Assembly (NCBI GenBank): GCA_910585655.1
Contig: CAJUFW010000004.1
Location: forward strand, 1 to 37,965
Reading direction: 5' to 3'
Length of the DNA: 37,965 nucleotides
Source: an uncultured Lachnospiraceae bacterium
GTDB lineage: Bacteria; Bacillota_A; Clostridia; Lachnospirales; Lachnospiraceae
Numbering within the stretch: the stretch's first letter is position 1; each line of letters starts with the position of its first letter. The notes under the pieces were generated by a model that saw nothing but the letters and a program-made list of their open reading frames with translations, did no database searches and was not told the DNA's origin. The position numbers and the translations under genes were made by a program. Below, piece after piece: positions 17,991-26,617 of the stretch.

Positions 17991-20252
17991 ATGTTAGCAG
18001 AAGGCAGGGTGATAAGCGAGCGCTATGAGATCGTCGGTCGGGTTGGCTCCGGGGGGATGGCTGATGTTTACAAAGCGCAGGATCGCAGGCTGAGCCGTTT
18101 TGTGGCGATTAAGATCTTAAAACAGGAATACAGCAGCGACAAAAATTTTGTTACGAAATTTCGGGGAGAGGCACAATCAGTAGCAGGTTTATCTCATCCA
18201 AATATTGTAAATGTCTATGATGTAGGAGAGGACGGCGGTCTTTATTATATCGTGATGGAGCTGATTGAGGGGATTACCCTGAAAAAGTTCATAGAACGAA
18301 AAGGACGTCTGGAGATAAAAGAAGCCGTAGGAATTGCCATTCAAATTGCACAGGGCATGGAAGCGGCACACAATAACCATATCATTCACAGAGATATTAA
18401 GCCGCAGAATATCATTATTTCCCGCGACGGCAAGATCAAGGTGACAGATTTCGGAATTGCCAGGGCAGCGTCCTCGAATACGCTCACAACGGCGGCGATG
18501 GGTTCTGTCCACTACATTTCGCCGGAGCAAGCCAGAGGCGGCTACAGCGATGAAAAAAGCGATATCTATTCTTTGGGTGTGACGTTGTATGAAATGCTTT
18601 CGGGATCGATGCCGTTTGCGGCGGACAATACCGTATCCGTAGCGTTATTGCATATTCAGGAAGAAGCGACGCCGTTGCGGGAGTTAGATCCTTCGATTCC
18701 AGCCAGTATTGAAAAAATCGTGCAGAAATGTATGCAGAAAAAACCGGAACGGCGGTATTTGTCCGCCGGGGAGCTGATTGCCGATTTAAAGCGCTCGATC
18801 TCCAATCCGGACGGGGAATTTGTGCAGATGGCGGCTGGCGCAGCATCTAACGATTCGCCGACGATTCATCTCTCGGACGAGGAAATGAGTAAAATTCGGA
18901 GCGCACGGTATTCACCGGATCGTTCGGGGGAGAGTGAACGGGCAGAGGAAGAGGAGCTGCTTAGCAGCCCAGGAGGCGGAAGACCTCAGGTTTTAGAAGA
19001 AGACGACAGCGACGAGATGGATCCGCGGATGGAAAAGATCATGTTAGCAGGCGGAATTACAGCGATCGTGATTTTGGCTGCCGTGATTATTGTGTTAGTT
19101 GTAAGAGGTTTCCATCTGTTTGACAGTAAGAAAAATCCGGATGAAAATTTAGGAACGAATAAAACTCCGGGAATTGAAGGAACGGATAATCCGGACGAGA
19201 GTCAGCAGCCGGATGATAACGATCCGAACGGCACCGAGGATCCAGATCAGAATACAAACGATCCGGATCATTCCGATGATCCGAACAGTACCGATGATCC
19301 AAAGGAACAGGATGAGGAAGAAGACAATCAAAATCCGGACGAAGAGGAAGATCCGGATGAGCTAGAACAGTTCCCGATGCCGGATGTAAAGGGGCGGAAG
19401 TTTTCGGACGCCGTATCGGTTTTAGAAGGGAACAAGCTGACCAATTACAGCTATGAGCGGCAGTTTTCCGATACTTTTGAAAAAGATACCGTAGTTTCCC
19501 AGCAGCCGGAGGCAGGAGTGCAAGTGGATACAAGCCAGAAAATCACTCTGGTGATCAGCGACGGAAAGCAGGTGCTAAAGGTTCCGGATGTGTACAACCG
19601 GACGCAGGAGGAAGCCGAAGAGGCGCTGCAGAAGTCGGAACTGTTAGTCAAGCATGATTATGATTACAGCGATGATTTGGAAGAAGGACGTGTTATTTAT
19701 ACTTCACCAGCCAGAGGGGAAGAGGTACGGAAAGGCGATACGGTGACGATCGTTTTGAGCCGGGGTCCGAAAACGGTGATGACACAAGTGCCGAGTCTTG
19801 TAGGAAAGACCGAAGCGGAAGCTCTGCAGCTCTTAAAGGATGCCAACTTAAATGGAAAGGTTTCCTATGCCCACAGTGATAAAGTAGAAAATGGGCTTGT
19901 TATTACCCAGGACACTTCCATTGGCGTGAGCGTAGAAGAGAACAGTACCATTGGTTTTTCCGTCAGTCTTGGAAAGGAAGAACCGACTTATTCCTATATT
20001 GGTTCGGTAGTGATTGACCAGCTTCCGCTGCCGGATGGCGTGGAAAGCGCATATGTGACGATTTGTATGGATCAGACCGGGCAGGAAGGCGTCGTATTGT
20101 GGGAAGGAAATATTTCCGCTGCCAATATTCCGTTGACGATTAAGGACATCAAAGGAACAAGCCTCAATTCCGGAATCGTCTATGTAAAGATAGGGGACGA
20201 AACCTACGACGGTAAAGTCTGGTATGCAGAATTTATCCAGGTGGAAAACTGA
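17991..20252 (+). CDS. prkC: PASTA-domain Ser/Thr kinase (PrkC/Stk1)
   Basis: The 753-aa membrane kinase senses muropeptides or lipid II and regulates cell-wall growth and dormancy exit. The cytoplasmic kinase domain (about 11-275) has GSGGMADVY, K41, HRD at 133-135, DFG at 153-155 and a Thr-rich activation loop. A juxtamembrane region and one membrane helix (about 352-372) follow. Outside are an Asp/Asn/Pro-rich linker (about 378-460), three PASTA domains (about 461-525, 529-592, 597-661) and a 90-residue C-terminal domain of unknown type. The ATG at 17991 (MLAEG) has GGAGG 5 nt upstream. The stop TGA overlaps the rsgA start by one base. Confidence 0.95.
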   Translation: MLAEGRVISERYEIVGRVGSGGMADVYKAQDRRLSRFVAIKILKQEYSSDKNFVTKFRGEAQSVAGLSHPNIVNVYDVGEDGGLYYIVMELIEGITLKKFIERKGRLEIKEAVGIAIQIAQGMEAAHNNHIIHRDIKPQNIIISRDGKIKVTDFGIARAASSNTLTTAAMGSVHYISPEQARGGYSDEKSDIYSLGVTLYEMLSGSMPFAADNTVSVALLHIQEEATPLRELDPSIPASIEKIVQKCMQKKPERRYLSAGELIADLKRSISNPDGEFVQMAAGAASNDSPTIHLSDEEMSKIRSARYSPDRSGESERAEEEELLSSPGGGRPQVLEEDDSDEMDPRMEKIMLAGGITAIVILAAVIIVLVVRGFHLFDSKKNPDENLGTNKTPGIEGTDNPDESQQPDDNDPNGTEDPDQNTNDPDHSDDPNSTDDPKEQDEEEDNQNPDEEEDPDELEQFPMPDVKGRKFSDAVSVLEGNKLTNYSYERQFSDTFEKDTVVSQQPEAGVQVDTSQKITLVISDGKQVLKVPDVYNRTQEEAEEALQKSELLVKHDYDYSDDLEEGRVIYTSPARGEEVRKGDTVTIVLSRGPKTVMTQVPSLVGKTEAEALQLLKDANLNGKVSYAHSDKVENGLVITQDTSIGVSVEENSTIGFSVSLGKEEPTYSYIGSVVIDQLPLPDGVESAYVTICMDQTGQEGVVLWEGNISAANIPLTIKDIKGTSLNSGIVYVKIGDETYDGKVWYAEFIQVEN

Positions 20253-21178
20253 TGCGGGGGAAAATTATCAAAGGAATTGCAGGATTTTATTACGTACATG
20301 TTCCTTTGGAACCTGTACCTTTAGAACAGGCTTTGCCGGACGGCTCCTCTATGTTGTCAAGCGTATATGCCTGTAAGGCAAGAGGAGTATTCCGCAGCCA
20401 GAAGCAAAAGCCACTTGTGGGAGACGATGTGGAAATCACCGTTTTGGAGGAGACGAAGCGGGAAGGAACGATTGAACGGCTGCTGCCGCGCAGACAGTCT
20501 TTGATACGTCCGGCAGTTTCCAATGTGGATCAGGCGGTAGTGTTGTTTGCTGCTGCCGAGCCGGAGCCAAATCTTCATTTGCTGGATCGGTTTTTGGTTT
20601 ATTTGGAGCGGCAGGAAGTTCCGGCAATCGTCTGCTTTAACAAAAGTGATCTGGCAGATCCGGCAAAGCTAAAGGAACTGACCGGAATCTATACAAGCTG
20701 CGGCTATCCGGTGTATGGAATCAGTGTCAAAAAGCAGGAAGGTATAGAGGAGCTGCGCAGCCTGTTTTCCGGAAAGACGACGGTATTAGCCGGTCCGTCC
20801 GGGGTAGGGAAGTCTTCTCTGACCAATCTGCTGGCGCCGGAAGCAGAGATGGAAACGGGGCAGGTCAGTGAGAAAATCAAACGGGGACGGCATACGACCC
20901 GGCATTCCGAGCTGTTTGCCCTTGGCGGGCAGTCCTATCTGATGGATACTCCAGGGTTCGCTTCCTTGGAGCTGTCCGGGATAGAAAAAGAAGAATTGTG
21001 GCAATATTTCCCGGAATTTGCCGCCTATGAGCCGTATTGCCGCTTTAAAGGCTGCGTCCATATCGGAGAGCGGGAATGCGGTGTAAAGGATGCAGTAACG
21101 GAGGGGGAAGTGGCTGGGAGTCGTTACCAGAGCTATCGGCTACTCTATGAAGAAATCGGACAGCAGAAAAAATACTAG
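20252..21178 (+). CDS. rsgA: Ribosome small-subunit-dependent GTPase A
   Basis: The 308-aa circularly permuted GTPase helps 30S maturation. An OB-fold N-terminus is followed by G4 NKSD (130-133), then the P-loop GPSGVGKSS (181-189) and DTPG (232-235), in the permuted order typical of the family. The zinc site is C263, C268, H270 and C276. It shares a TGATG junction with prkC, a conserved arrangement in Firmicutes. The N-terminal domain includes a loop with EPVPLEQALPDGSS that looks longer than usual. Confidence 0.95.
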   Translation: MRGKIIKGIAGFYYVHVPLEPVPLEQALPDGSSMLSSVYACKARGVFRSQKQKPLVGDDVEITVLEETKREGTIERLLPRRQSLIRPAVSNVDQAVVLFAAAEPEPNLHLLDRFLVYLERQEVPAIVCFNKSDLADPAKLKELTGIYTSCGYPVYGISVKKQEGIEELRSLFSGKTTVLAGPSGVGKSSLTNLLAPEAEMETGQVSEKIKRGRHTTRHSELFALGGQSYLMDTPGFASLELSGIEKEELWQYFPEFAAYEPYCRFKGCVHIGERECGVKDAVTEGEVAGSRYQSYRLLYEEIGQQKKY

Positions 21179-21190
21179 GGGGAATGATGG

Positions 21191-21850
21191 ATGTACTATT
21201 TGGCACCATCGATTTTGGCAGCAGATTTTACCAGACTGGGAGAGCAAGTAAAAAGGGTCGAAGAGGCAGGAGCGGAATTTTTGCATCTGGATGTAATGGA
21301 CGGAAGCTTTGTACCAAGTATTTCCTTTGGAATGCCGTTAATCCGCTCGCTCCGACCGCAGAGTAAGATGGTCTTTGACGTCCATCTGATGATAGAGGAT
21401 CCAGATCGTTACTTAGAAGAATTTTGTAACTGCGGGGCGGATATTCTGACGGTTCATGCAGAAAGCTGCCGCCATTTGCACCGGACGGTTGCCCGTATCC
21501 GGGAGCTTGGAAGAAAAGCGGGGGTAGCGCTTAACCCTGCCACCTCACCGGAAGCGCTAAAATACATCTTGCCGGAGCTTTCTATGGTGCTGGTAATGAG
21601 CGTCAATCCAGGCTTTGGCGGACAGGGCTTTCTGCCTTTTACGCTGGATAAAATCCGGGAAGTACGCCGTATGGCAGAGCAGGTGGCACCTGAGTTGTGG
21701 ATTGAGGTAGATGGAGGAATCAATCTGGAAACCGTTCAGCCTGTAATGGAGGCGGGAGCGAATGTATTCGTAGCCGGGACGGCAGTATTTGAAGGAAACA
21801 TTACCGAAAACGTCAAAGGATTCAAGGAGGTTTTTGCAAGATGGAAGTAA
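21191..21850 (+). CDS. rpe: Ribulose-phosphate 3-epimerase
   Basis: The 219-aa TIM-barrel enzyme interconverts ribulose-5-P and xylulose-5-P in the pentose phosphate pathway. Motifs include LAPSILAADF at the N-terminus, HLDVMDGSFVP, FDVHLMIEDP, VNPGFGGQGF and EVDGGI, which carry the metal and catalytic residues. It starts 12 nt after rsgA and overlaps the next gene by 10 nt. Confidence 0.96.
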   Translation: MYYLAPSILAADFTRLGEQVKRVEEAGAEFLHLDVMDGSFVPSISFGMPLIRSLRPQSKMVFDVHLMIEDPDRYLEEFCNCGADILTVHAESCRHLHRTVARIRELGRKAGVALNPATSPEALKYILPELSMVLVMSVNPGFGGQGFLPFTLDKIREVRRMAEQVAPELWIEVDGGINLETVQPVMEAGANVFVAGTAVFEGNITENVKGFKEVFARWK

Positions 21851-22566
21851 AAAACCTGGAATTAGGGAGAAAGCTGGAAGTTACGATAGAACGTGAAGAC
21901 CGTTTGTATCATTTAAACAGCGATATTATCGCCATCAAAGACAATATTATCTGTGTTTCTCTGATATTGGGGCAATATGGGGAGCCGTTCCGCTTCCGCC
22001 CGGGGGATAAGGTTTTGGTGACATACCGGAAGCATGATAGGCTTTGGCGCTGGACGAATGTCAGACCAGGACTTGCCAGACTAGAGGGCGAGCGGGTACA
22101 TGTACTGGTTGTACAGGATCTGGAAGGAGAGTCTTTTAACCGCCGGGCAGTCTACCGGGTATTTTTGGGAGAAGAAGCAAAAATTATGCGGAAAGTACCG
22201 GATTTTGAGGGTATCCGTAAGTACCGGCAGACGCATCCCGCAGTACGCGACGTCAGTCAGTTGATAGATGTAGAGTCATGCTACAAAACCATCGTCGTCC
22301 GCGGCGTGGCAAAGGATTTGAGTGAAACAGGAATTGGAGTTTACAGCGCGGAAAAGCTGCCGGAGGATGCAGAGCTGACGATAGCAGTGGAGACGCCGTG
22401 CGGCGCGATCAACTGTCTATGTATTCCGGTCAGAAGTTCTGTAGAGGAAAGCAGCCGTTACAAATATTTTTATGGCTGTCGGATTATTTCTGTCGGAAAT
22501 GATATTGCGAAAATCGTCAATGCCCTGCAAAGAAGGCAGCTTATGCTTCAAAAGCGAGATCATTAG
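21841..22566 (+). CDS. PilZ-domain protein, YcgR-like c-di-GMP receptor candidate
   Basis: The 241-aa cytoplasmic protein has an N-terminal YcgR-N-type beta domain (about residues 1-95) and a C-terminal PilZ domain. The c-di-GMP signature is intact: RxxxR in NRRAVYRV near residue 100 and DxSxxG in DLSETGIGVYS near 160. Known relatives bind c-di-GMP and adjust motility, adhesion or secretion. It is translationally coupled to rpe by a 10-nt overlap (AAGGAGG lies in the rpe end) and is an addition to the usual rpe-thiN order. Its output partner is not visible here. Confidence 0.85.
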   Translation: MEVKNLELGRKLEVTIEREDRLYHLNSDIIAIKDNIICVSLILGQYGEPFRFRPGDKVLVTYRKHDRLWRWTNVRPGLARLEGERVHVLVVQDLEGESFNRRAVYRVFLGEEAKIMRKVPDFEGIRKYRQTHPAVRDVSQLIDVESCYKTIVVRGVAKDLSETGIGVYSAEKLPEDAELTIAVETPCGAINCLCIPVRSSVEESSRYKYFYGCRIISVGNDIAKIVNALQRRQLMLQKRDH

Positions 22567-22619
22567 CCAGACAAGGCGGGAGTCCTATGGATAAGAAGTG
22601 ATACAGGAGAAGGGAACGT

Positions 22620-23309
22620 ATGGGAGAGAAAAAAAAGAAACGGGTAGCGATTTTAACAGGCGGCAGCATTGACCTGGCGTTTGCCAGGGACTATCTAAAG
22701 ACCTATCAGGCGACGGTGATTCTTGCAGTCGATAAAGGACTTGCCGCTGCCGTCCAACTGGCAGAGGAGACCGGGCAGGAGCTGGATTATGTAGTAGGGG
22801 ATTACGACAGTGTGGATCAAAAGATTTTAAACCGGGTACAGGAGCGTTTCCGACTGACAGGGAAGCCGGTGCTTCGTACCTATCAGCCGGAAAAAGACGC
22901 TACCGATACCGAACTGGCGCTTTCCCTGGCGCTCTCCCTAGAGCCGGAGGAAATCGTACTGTTGGGGGCGACGGGTACGCGCTTTGACCATGCCTTTGCC
23001 AATATCCAGCTTCTCTACCAGGCTCTGATTCGAGAGGTTCCGACCTCTATCGTAGACGGGCATAAACGCATTTTCCTGGCAGATAAGCCGTTCCGGATTC
23101 GGAAGGAGGAGGCATTCGGCGAGTTCCTTTCGCTGATTCCTCTGACCGAAGAAGTCCGGGGACTGACGCTTCATGGAATGAAATATCCGCTCGATCACGC
23201 AGAGCTGCGGATGGGCAGCAGCTTAGGAGTCAGCAATGAAATTGTAGAAGAAGAGGCGTTGGTGGAATTGACGGACGGGGTGTTGATTGTGTTTGAGACG
23301 AGGGATTAA
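22620..23309 (+). CDS. thiN: Thiamine diphosphokinase
   Basis: The 229-aa enzyme transfers pyrophosphate from ATP to thiamine. Family motifs are AVDKGL, GDYDSVD, a PEKDATDTE box, and the GATGTRFDH segment. An AGGAGAAGGG site precedes the ATG. The gene ends the plus-strand superoperon, and its TAA (23307-23309) overlaps the stop codon of the convergent amidase gene. Confidence 0.94.
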   Translation: MGEKKKKRVAILTGGSIDLAFARDYLKTYQATVILAVDKGLAAAVQLAEETGQELDYVVGDYDSVDQKILNRVQERFRLTGKPVLRTYQPEKDATDTELALSLALSLEPEEIVLLGATGTRFDHAFANIQLLYQALIREVPTSIVDGHKRIFLADKPFRIRKEEAFGEFLSLIPLTEEVRGLTLHGMKYPLDHAELRMGSSLGVSNEIVEEEALVELTDGVLIVFETRD

Positions 23310-24217
23310 GAGCCCAGCTTCACTTTCTTTTTCACCATATACCCGTTGGCGCCATCCGAAAGCCTGACCTGGTACCAGTTACCGATTTGGCAGATAACCC
23401 GGAAGGTGGTTCCTTTTTTGATAGTCTTTATGTTAGTAGAGGGATCGACGAGCCGATCGGAACGGAACATCACATCTTCTGTCGCCTTGCCGGTTCGGTA
23501 GGGTGACAGTCCTTTTTTAGTAAGACAGCTATTTTTTACATAGCCAAGTGTTCCTTCATAATAGACGGACGACCACCCGTTGCCGAGATCGCTTCCCCAG
23601 TAGACAAAAGTCCCGACCGGAAAGCTTTGGAATTTACCGTCGGCTATGTTATCGTGTTTATAGAAGGCGCAGACCAGCTTGGTGGTAAGGCGGCAATCAC
23701 GCAGGTTTTTCTGAAAGCTTTTCCAGAGACGATCCTCTGCTCCATACCAGCCCTTCCAGCCCGGGCAATGCTTGCCGGTGACGTGAAAATGCCGGTAGAT
23801 GTGTGACTCTTTGATATGGTACTTAGACATCAGGCGTTTGGCTAAGGCAAGGGCATTTTCTATGGTTTCTGCGGCAATCGCCCCCTGGTGGGAGCATAGT
23901 TCGATGGAGATACTGTTTTCATTCGTAACCACCCCATAACATGTGCCGCCGCCAGTAGTGGCGCAGTCGGAATATTTCTTTCCGCCGACTGACCAGGCGA
24001 TAGAGGTATCCGGTACAGACTGGTAGACCGAGGACTGGTCGCAGAAGTAGTGAGCGGAGGCATAGACGATATTGTTCTGGAAATATTTCGCATTGTTTAC
24101 TGCCCGATCGGTCTTATTGGCAGTATAATGCAGGACAAGATAACGGATGTCAGTAGACTTCCGTTTCCAGCCGTAGTTGGAAGGGTGGGCGAGAAGTGTA
24201 TGAAAGGTGTACGACAT
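23306..24217 (-). CDS. N-acetylmuramoyl-L-alanine amidase with SH3-like domains (endolysin type)
   Basis: The 303-aa protein has an N-terminal PGRP/Amidase_2 domain (about 20-175) with candidate zinc ligands H30 (VLHYTANK), H143 (YRHFHVTG) and C151 (GKHCPG), and two SH3-like wall-binding modules (about 180-235 and 240-303). It should cut the muramoyl-L-alanine bond of peptidoglycan. It has no signal peptide, as is usual for phage lysins that need a holin, yet no holin gene is seen beside it. AAGGAGG lies 8 nt before the ATG. It is last in the tail operon, 15 nt after the radical SAM gene. Confidence 0.9.
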   Translation of the reverse strand: MSYTFHTLLAHPSNYGWKRKSTDIRYLVLHYTANKTDRAVNNAKYFQNNIVYASAHYFCDQSSVYQSVPDTSIAWSVGGKKYSDCATTGGGTCYGVVTNENSISIELCSHQGAIAAETIENALALAKRLMSKYHIKESHIYRHFHVTGKHCPGWKGWYGAEDRLWKSFQKNLRDCRLTTKLVCAFYKHDNIADGKFQSFPVGTFVYWGSDLGNGWSSVYYEGTLGYVKNSCLTKKGLSPYRTGKATEDVMFRSDRLVDPSTNIKTIKKGTTFRVICQIGNWYQVRLSDGANGYMVKKKVKLGS

Positions 24218-24232
24218 CGTTGATTCCTCCTT

Positions 24233-25636
24233 TTATACCTGATAGCCATAGTCATACCAGCGTCCGCTATCGACAAAGACTTTGGCTTTCTGGTAGGCTT
24301 CTTCCACCGTCATTGGTTTGGAAGCGCTTAGCTCTAAAAGCTGTTCGTATTCTGTTTCTTTCAGAATCGCCAGCGCCCATTCCCTTGGAACCCATAGGGT
24401 AAGGTGGGTGTTTGGGGATTCTAGCTGAAATAATTTGTTCCAATAATAGACATTCGCTAAGGCTCTGGCTTTGTGCATCTCACAAATATAAGTAGCACGT
24501 TGATTGGCAGTGCCGAAGCACTGGTAGTTATAAGCGGAACACCAGGCGCAGCCAAAGCCAATCGGACAGTAGAAGCAGGCGTCCGTGCTTTGCGTTCTGC
24601 GGTTAATGTGCTTTATCTCGTCAATTCGTTTCTGATATTCTTCTGACTGACCGATTCCCTCCCATAGATTTCCAATCCGGTAGGCAGGATACTCTGTGCC
24701 AATCGAGCTTTCCATATAGCGCAGACATGGATAGAGCCATCCATCCGGATCCATCGCCAGCATCAGTCCGGTTCCACCGCAGTAGTTTTTGTTGTCGGAG
24801 GCGGTATGCGGAACAAAAAAGCTGCAGTTAAAAAGGGAACAATCCATATGACGGAATCGTTCCCCCTCTAACAGATAATCGGCAAGCTTTTTTAATTGCT
24901 GATAAAACAGAGCGGCATCTTCCTGTTTCCAGACATTTTCAAACACGCAGTTCGCATTGATATCCTGGTAGCCGTTTTCTGCCATAGTGACAATCGCCTC
25001 ATAAAGATAAGGCAGGTTTTCCGGGGAAATGGTCAGCTTGTTGCCGACGTAATATCCCTGTTTCCTTCGATCACGAACCGTAGCCATAGCGAGCTCATAG
25101 GAAGGAGAGCCGTCCGGAAACTTCCGGCAGGCATCGTGAAGCTGTTTGCTGCCGTCTACCGTAACGGAATAGCTGAGGTGGTTTTCGTGTTTGGTAAGAA
25201 ATCGCTTGACTTCATCGGTATAAATCGTGCCGTTGGTGGTGATAGAAGCACGCCATTTATTTTTCCAGGGATGCTTTTGCTTTAAGGTTTGGCTGTGGAA
25301 ATAGTCGATAGCCTGATCGATGACCTCTAAGGCTAGCAGCGGTTCTCCGCCAATAAAATCCAAATTGATGCCAGTGGTAAACTCAGAAGATAAATATTCC
25401 CGAAAGCCTTTTTCTCCGGATAAGATCAGATCGATTAAGGCTTTGGCGGTTTCTACGGGCATCACTCTGGTTCCTTTGTTCGTCTGATAACAATAGGAAC
25501 ACCGCAGGTTGCAGGCGTCTGTTACCTGAAAGGTAATGCAGCGGGAAGCAACACTGGCGTCGTTTGCCTTTTCTGGATGGTAGTACATGGCAGCTAACGA
25601 TTCGTTAAAGTCGTCCGGTCTTCGATAAAGCTTCAC
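24233..25636 (-). CDS. Radical SAM/SPASM peptide maturase, CXXX-repeat target type
   Basis: The 467-aa enzyme has the radical SAM cluster motif C42-x3-C46-x2-C49 (ACNLRCSYCY), the GGEPLL motif, a TTNGT strand and a C-terminal SPASM region with many cysteines (CGGTG, PCLRY, CFYCPIGFGCAWC, YQCF, CEMH) for auxiliary iron-sulfur clusters. Such enzymes crosslink or epimerise ribosomal peptides. The overall sequence, including IGGEPLL, VFENVWK and CGGTGLMLAMDPDGWLYPC, reads to me like the CXXX-repeat target maturase family; this is recalled, not searched. I chose the GTG at 25636 because AAAGGAGG (25643-25650) is 6 nt upstream; the ATG at 25642 touches that site. It overlaps the upstream gene by 32 nt. 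The likely substrate is the Cys-rich protein at 26618-27442. Confidence 0.87.
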   Translation of the reverse strand: MKLYRRPDDFNESLAAMYYHPEKANDASVASRCITFQVTDACNLRCSYCYQTNKGTRVMPVETAKALIDLILSGEKGFREYLSSEFTTGINLDFIGGEPLLALEVIDQAIDYFHSQTLKQKHPWKNKWRASITTNGTIYTDEVKRFLTKHENHLSYSVTVDGSKQLHDACRKFPDGSPSYELAMATVRDRRKQGYYVGNKLTISPENLPYLYEAIVTMAENGYQDINANCVFENVWKQEDAALFYQQLKKLADYLLEGERFRHMDCSLFNCSFFVPHTASDNKNYCGGTGLMLAMDPDGWLYPCLRYMESSIGTEYPAYRIGNLWEGIGQSEEYQKRIDEIKHINRRTQSTDACFYCPIGFGCAWCSAYNYQCFGTANQRATYICEMHKARALANVYYWNKLFQLESPNTHLTLWVPREWALAILKETEYEQLLELSASKPMTVEEAYQKAKVFVDSGRWYDYGYQV

Positions 25637-26282
25637 AGGCATCCTCCTTTTGGTCCTTATAGCGGACATGAATGACTTTGTTTTTGATATCTATGGTATA
25701 TTCATAAAACGGAAACGGGAAACGCTCTTCTACCATCCATATAGCATAGGTGCAGAGATGAAATTCACATGCCGATTCCTCCAACTGTCGGAACGCTTCT
25801 TCTATCAAAGGTCTGCAGACCTCCTCCTGGCAGGTAGCCAGGAGGAAGCTGAGGTTGTCTATGGCAAAATAACATTCAAAGTTTGTCCGCTGCAAATACT
25901 GCATCTGCAGATCGGTTACGTTGGAAGCGTCTAGCTGCTTGATGATATGCGCTGCCACTTTGTCAGAATCCCAGATGCTGTAGCGTCTGTTCATCAGATT
26001 CAGACCGAAGCGGTATTTGGCATTTTGGAAGCAGTCCGGCAGATAGACGTCGGTAAGCTGGCGGGAACGCTTGGTATCCTGGAAATGGTAATAAAGCCGG
26101 CGCTCGAAAAATTCCGGCAGAAATCCGCAATCTATGGCAGGCACCGTATATTTGCGGAACAGATCAGAAGCTACCTGATCATAAGCCCATGCCAAAGCCT
26201 TTGCTTCAAGAATTTCACAGACCGTTTCCTCTGGTAAAAGAACAGAATATTCCGGATCACAGATCTTCGATTTCTCTGGCAT
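25605..26282 (-). CDS. Unrecognised 225-aa protein of the radical SAM cassette
   Basis: I do not recognise this family. The protein is soluble, mainly helical in appearance, rich in aromatic residues and holds ten scattered cysteines (for example CEIL, DCGF, TCQEEVC, ACEFHLC). None forms an obvious metal motif. There is no signal peptide. AAGGAG lies 6 nt before the ATG at 26282. The start overlaps the upstream 112-aa gene by 26 nt and the end overlaps the maturase by 32 nt, so it is tightly coupled to both. By position it may bind the precursor or help the maturase; this is inference. Confidence 0.7.
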   Translation of the reverse strand: MPEKSKICDPEYSVLLPEETVCEILEAKALAWAYDQVASDLFRKYTVPAIDCGFLPEFFERRLYYHFQDTKRSRQLTDVYLPDCFQNAKYRFGLNLMNRRYSIWDSDKVAAHIIKQLDASNVTDLQMQYLQRTNFECYFAIDNLSFLLATCQEEVCRPLIEEAFRQLEESACEFHLCTYAIWMVEERFPFPFYEYTIDIKNKVIHVRYKDQKEDACEALSKTGRL

Positions 26283-26595
26283 CTAATTCTCCTTCTTCAC
26301 TTGCCTCTCTGGACAAAATGACGGTATAGGTGGCAACGGTTTCTGTCAGCGTATAGTGCGCGAGCTTTAAAGAAAGGTAGTTTCTGGTCAGCTCAATTCC
26401 GCTGTCGGTCTGATAGGTGATAGTGGAAATATTTTCCTCTGTAAAAAGCTTGCTGATGTTGTCGATACCAAGTTCCTTAGCATCCGTATGGGAGATAGTA
26501 AAGCTATCTTCTACGCTCTTTCTGACGCCGGTCTGGTATTCGCAGCTTAGGCGTTCAATTTTCAGTTCAGATCCATCCTTTAATTTTGCTATCAT
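26257..26595 (-). CDS. Unrecognised 112-aa protein between Cys-rich gene and maturase cassette
   Basis: The small protein begins MIAKLKDGSELKIERL and has alternating polar and hydrophobic residues, suggesting a beta-rich fold; a single cysteine is present. The tail is acidic. I chose the ATG at 26595, since AAGGAG lies 8 nt upstream; the frame is open further but into the Cys-rich gene's end without a good site. It begins 22 nt after that gene. It could be a small structural tail protein or a modification partner. No function is assigned. Confidence 0.65.
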   Translation of the reverse strand: MIAKLKDGSELKIERLSCEYQTGVRKSVEDSFTISHTDAKELGIDNISKLFTEENISTITYQTDSGIELTRNYLSLKLAHYTLTETVATYTVILSREASEEGELDAREIEDL

Positions 26596-26617
26596 ATCAT
26601 ATTCTCCTTTTTCAATT

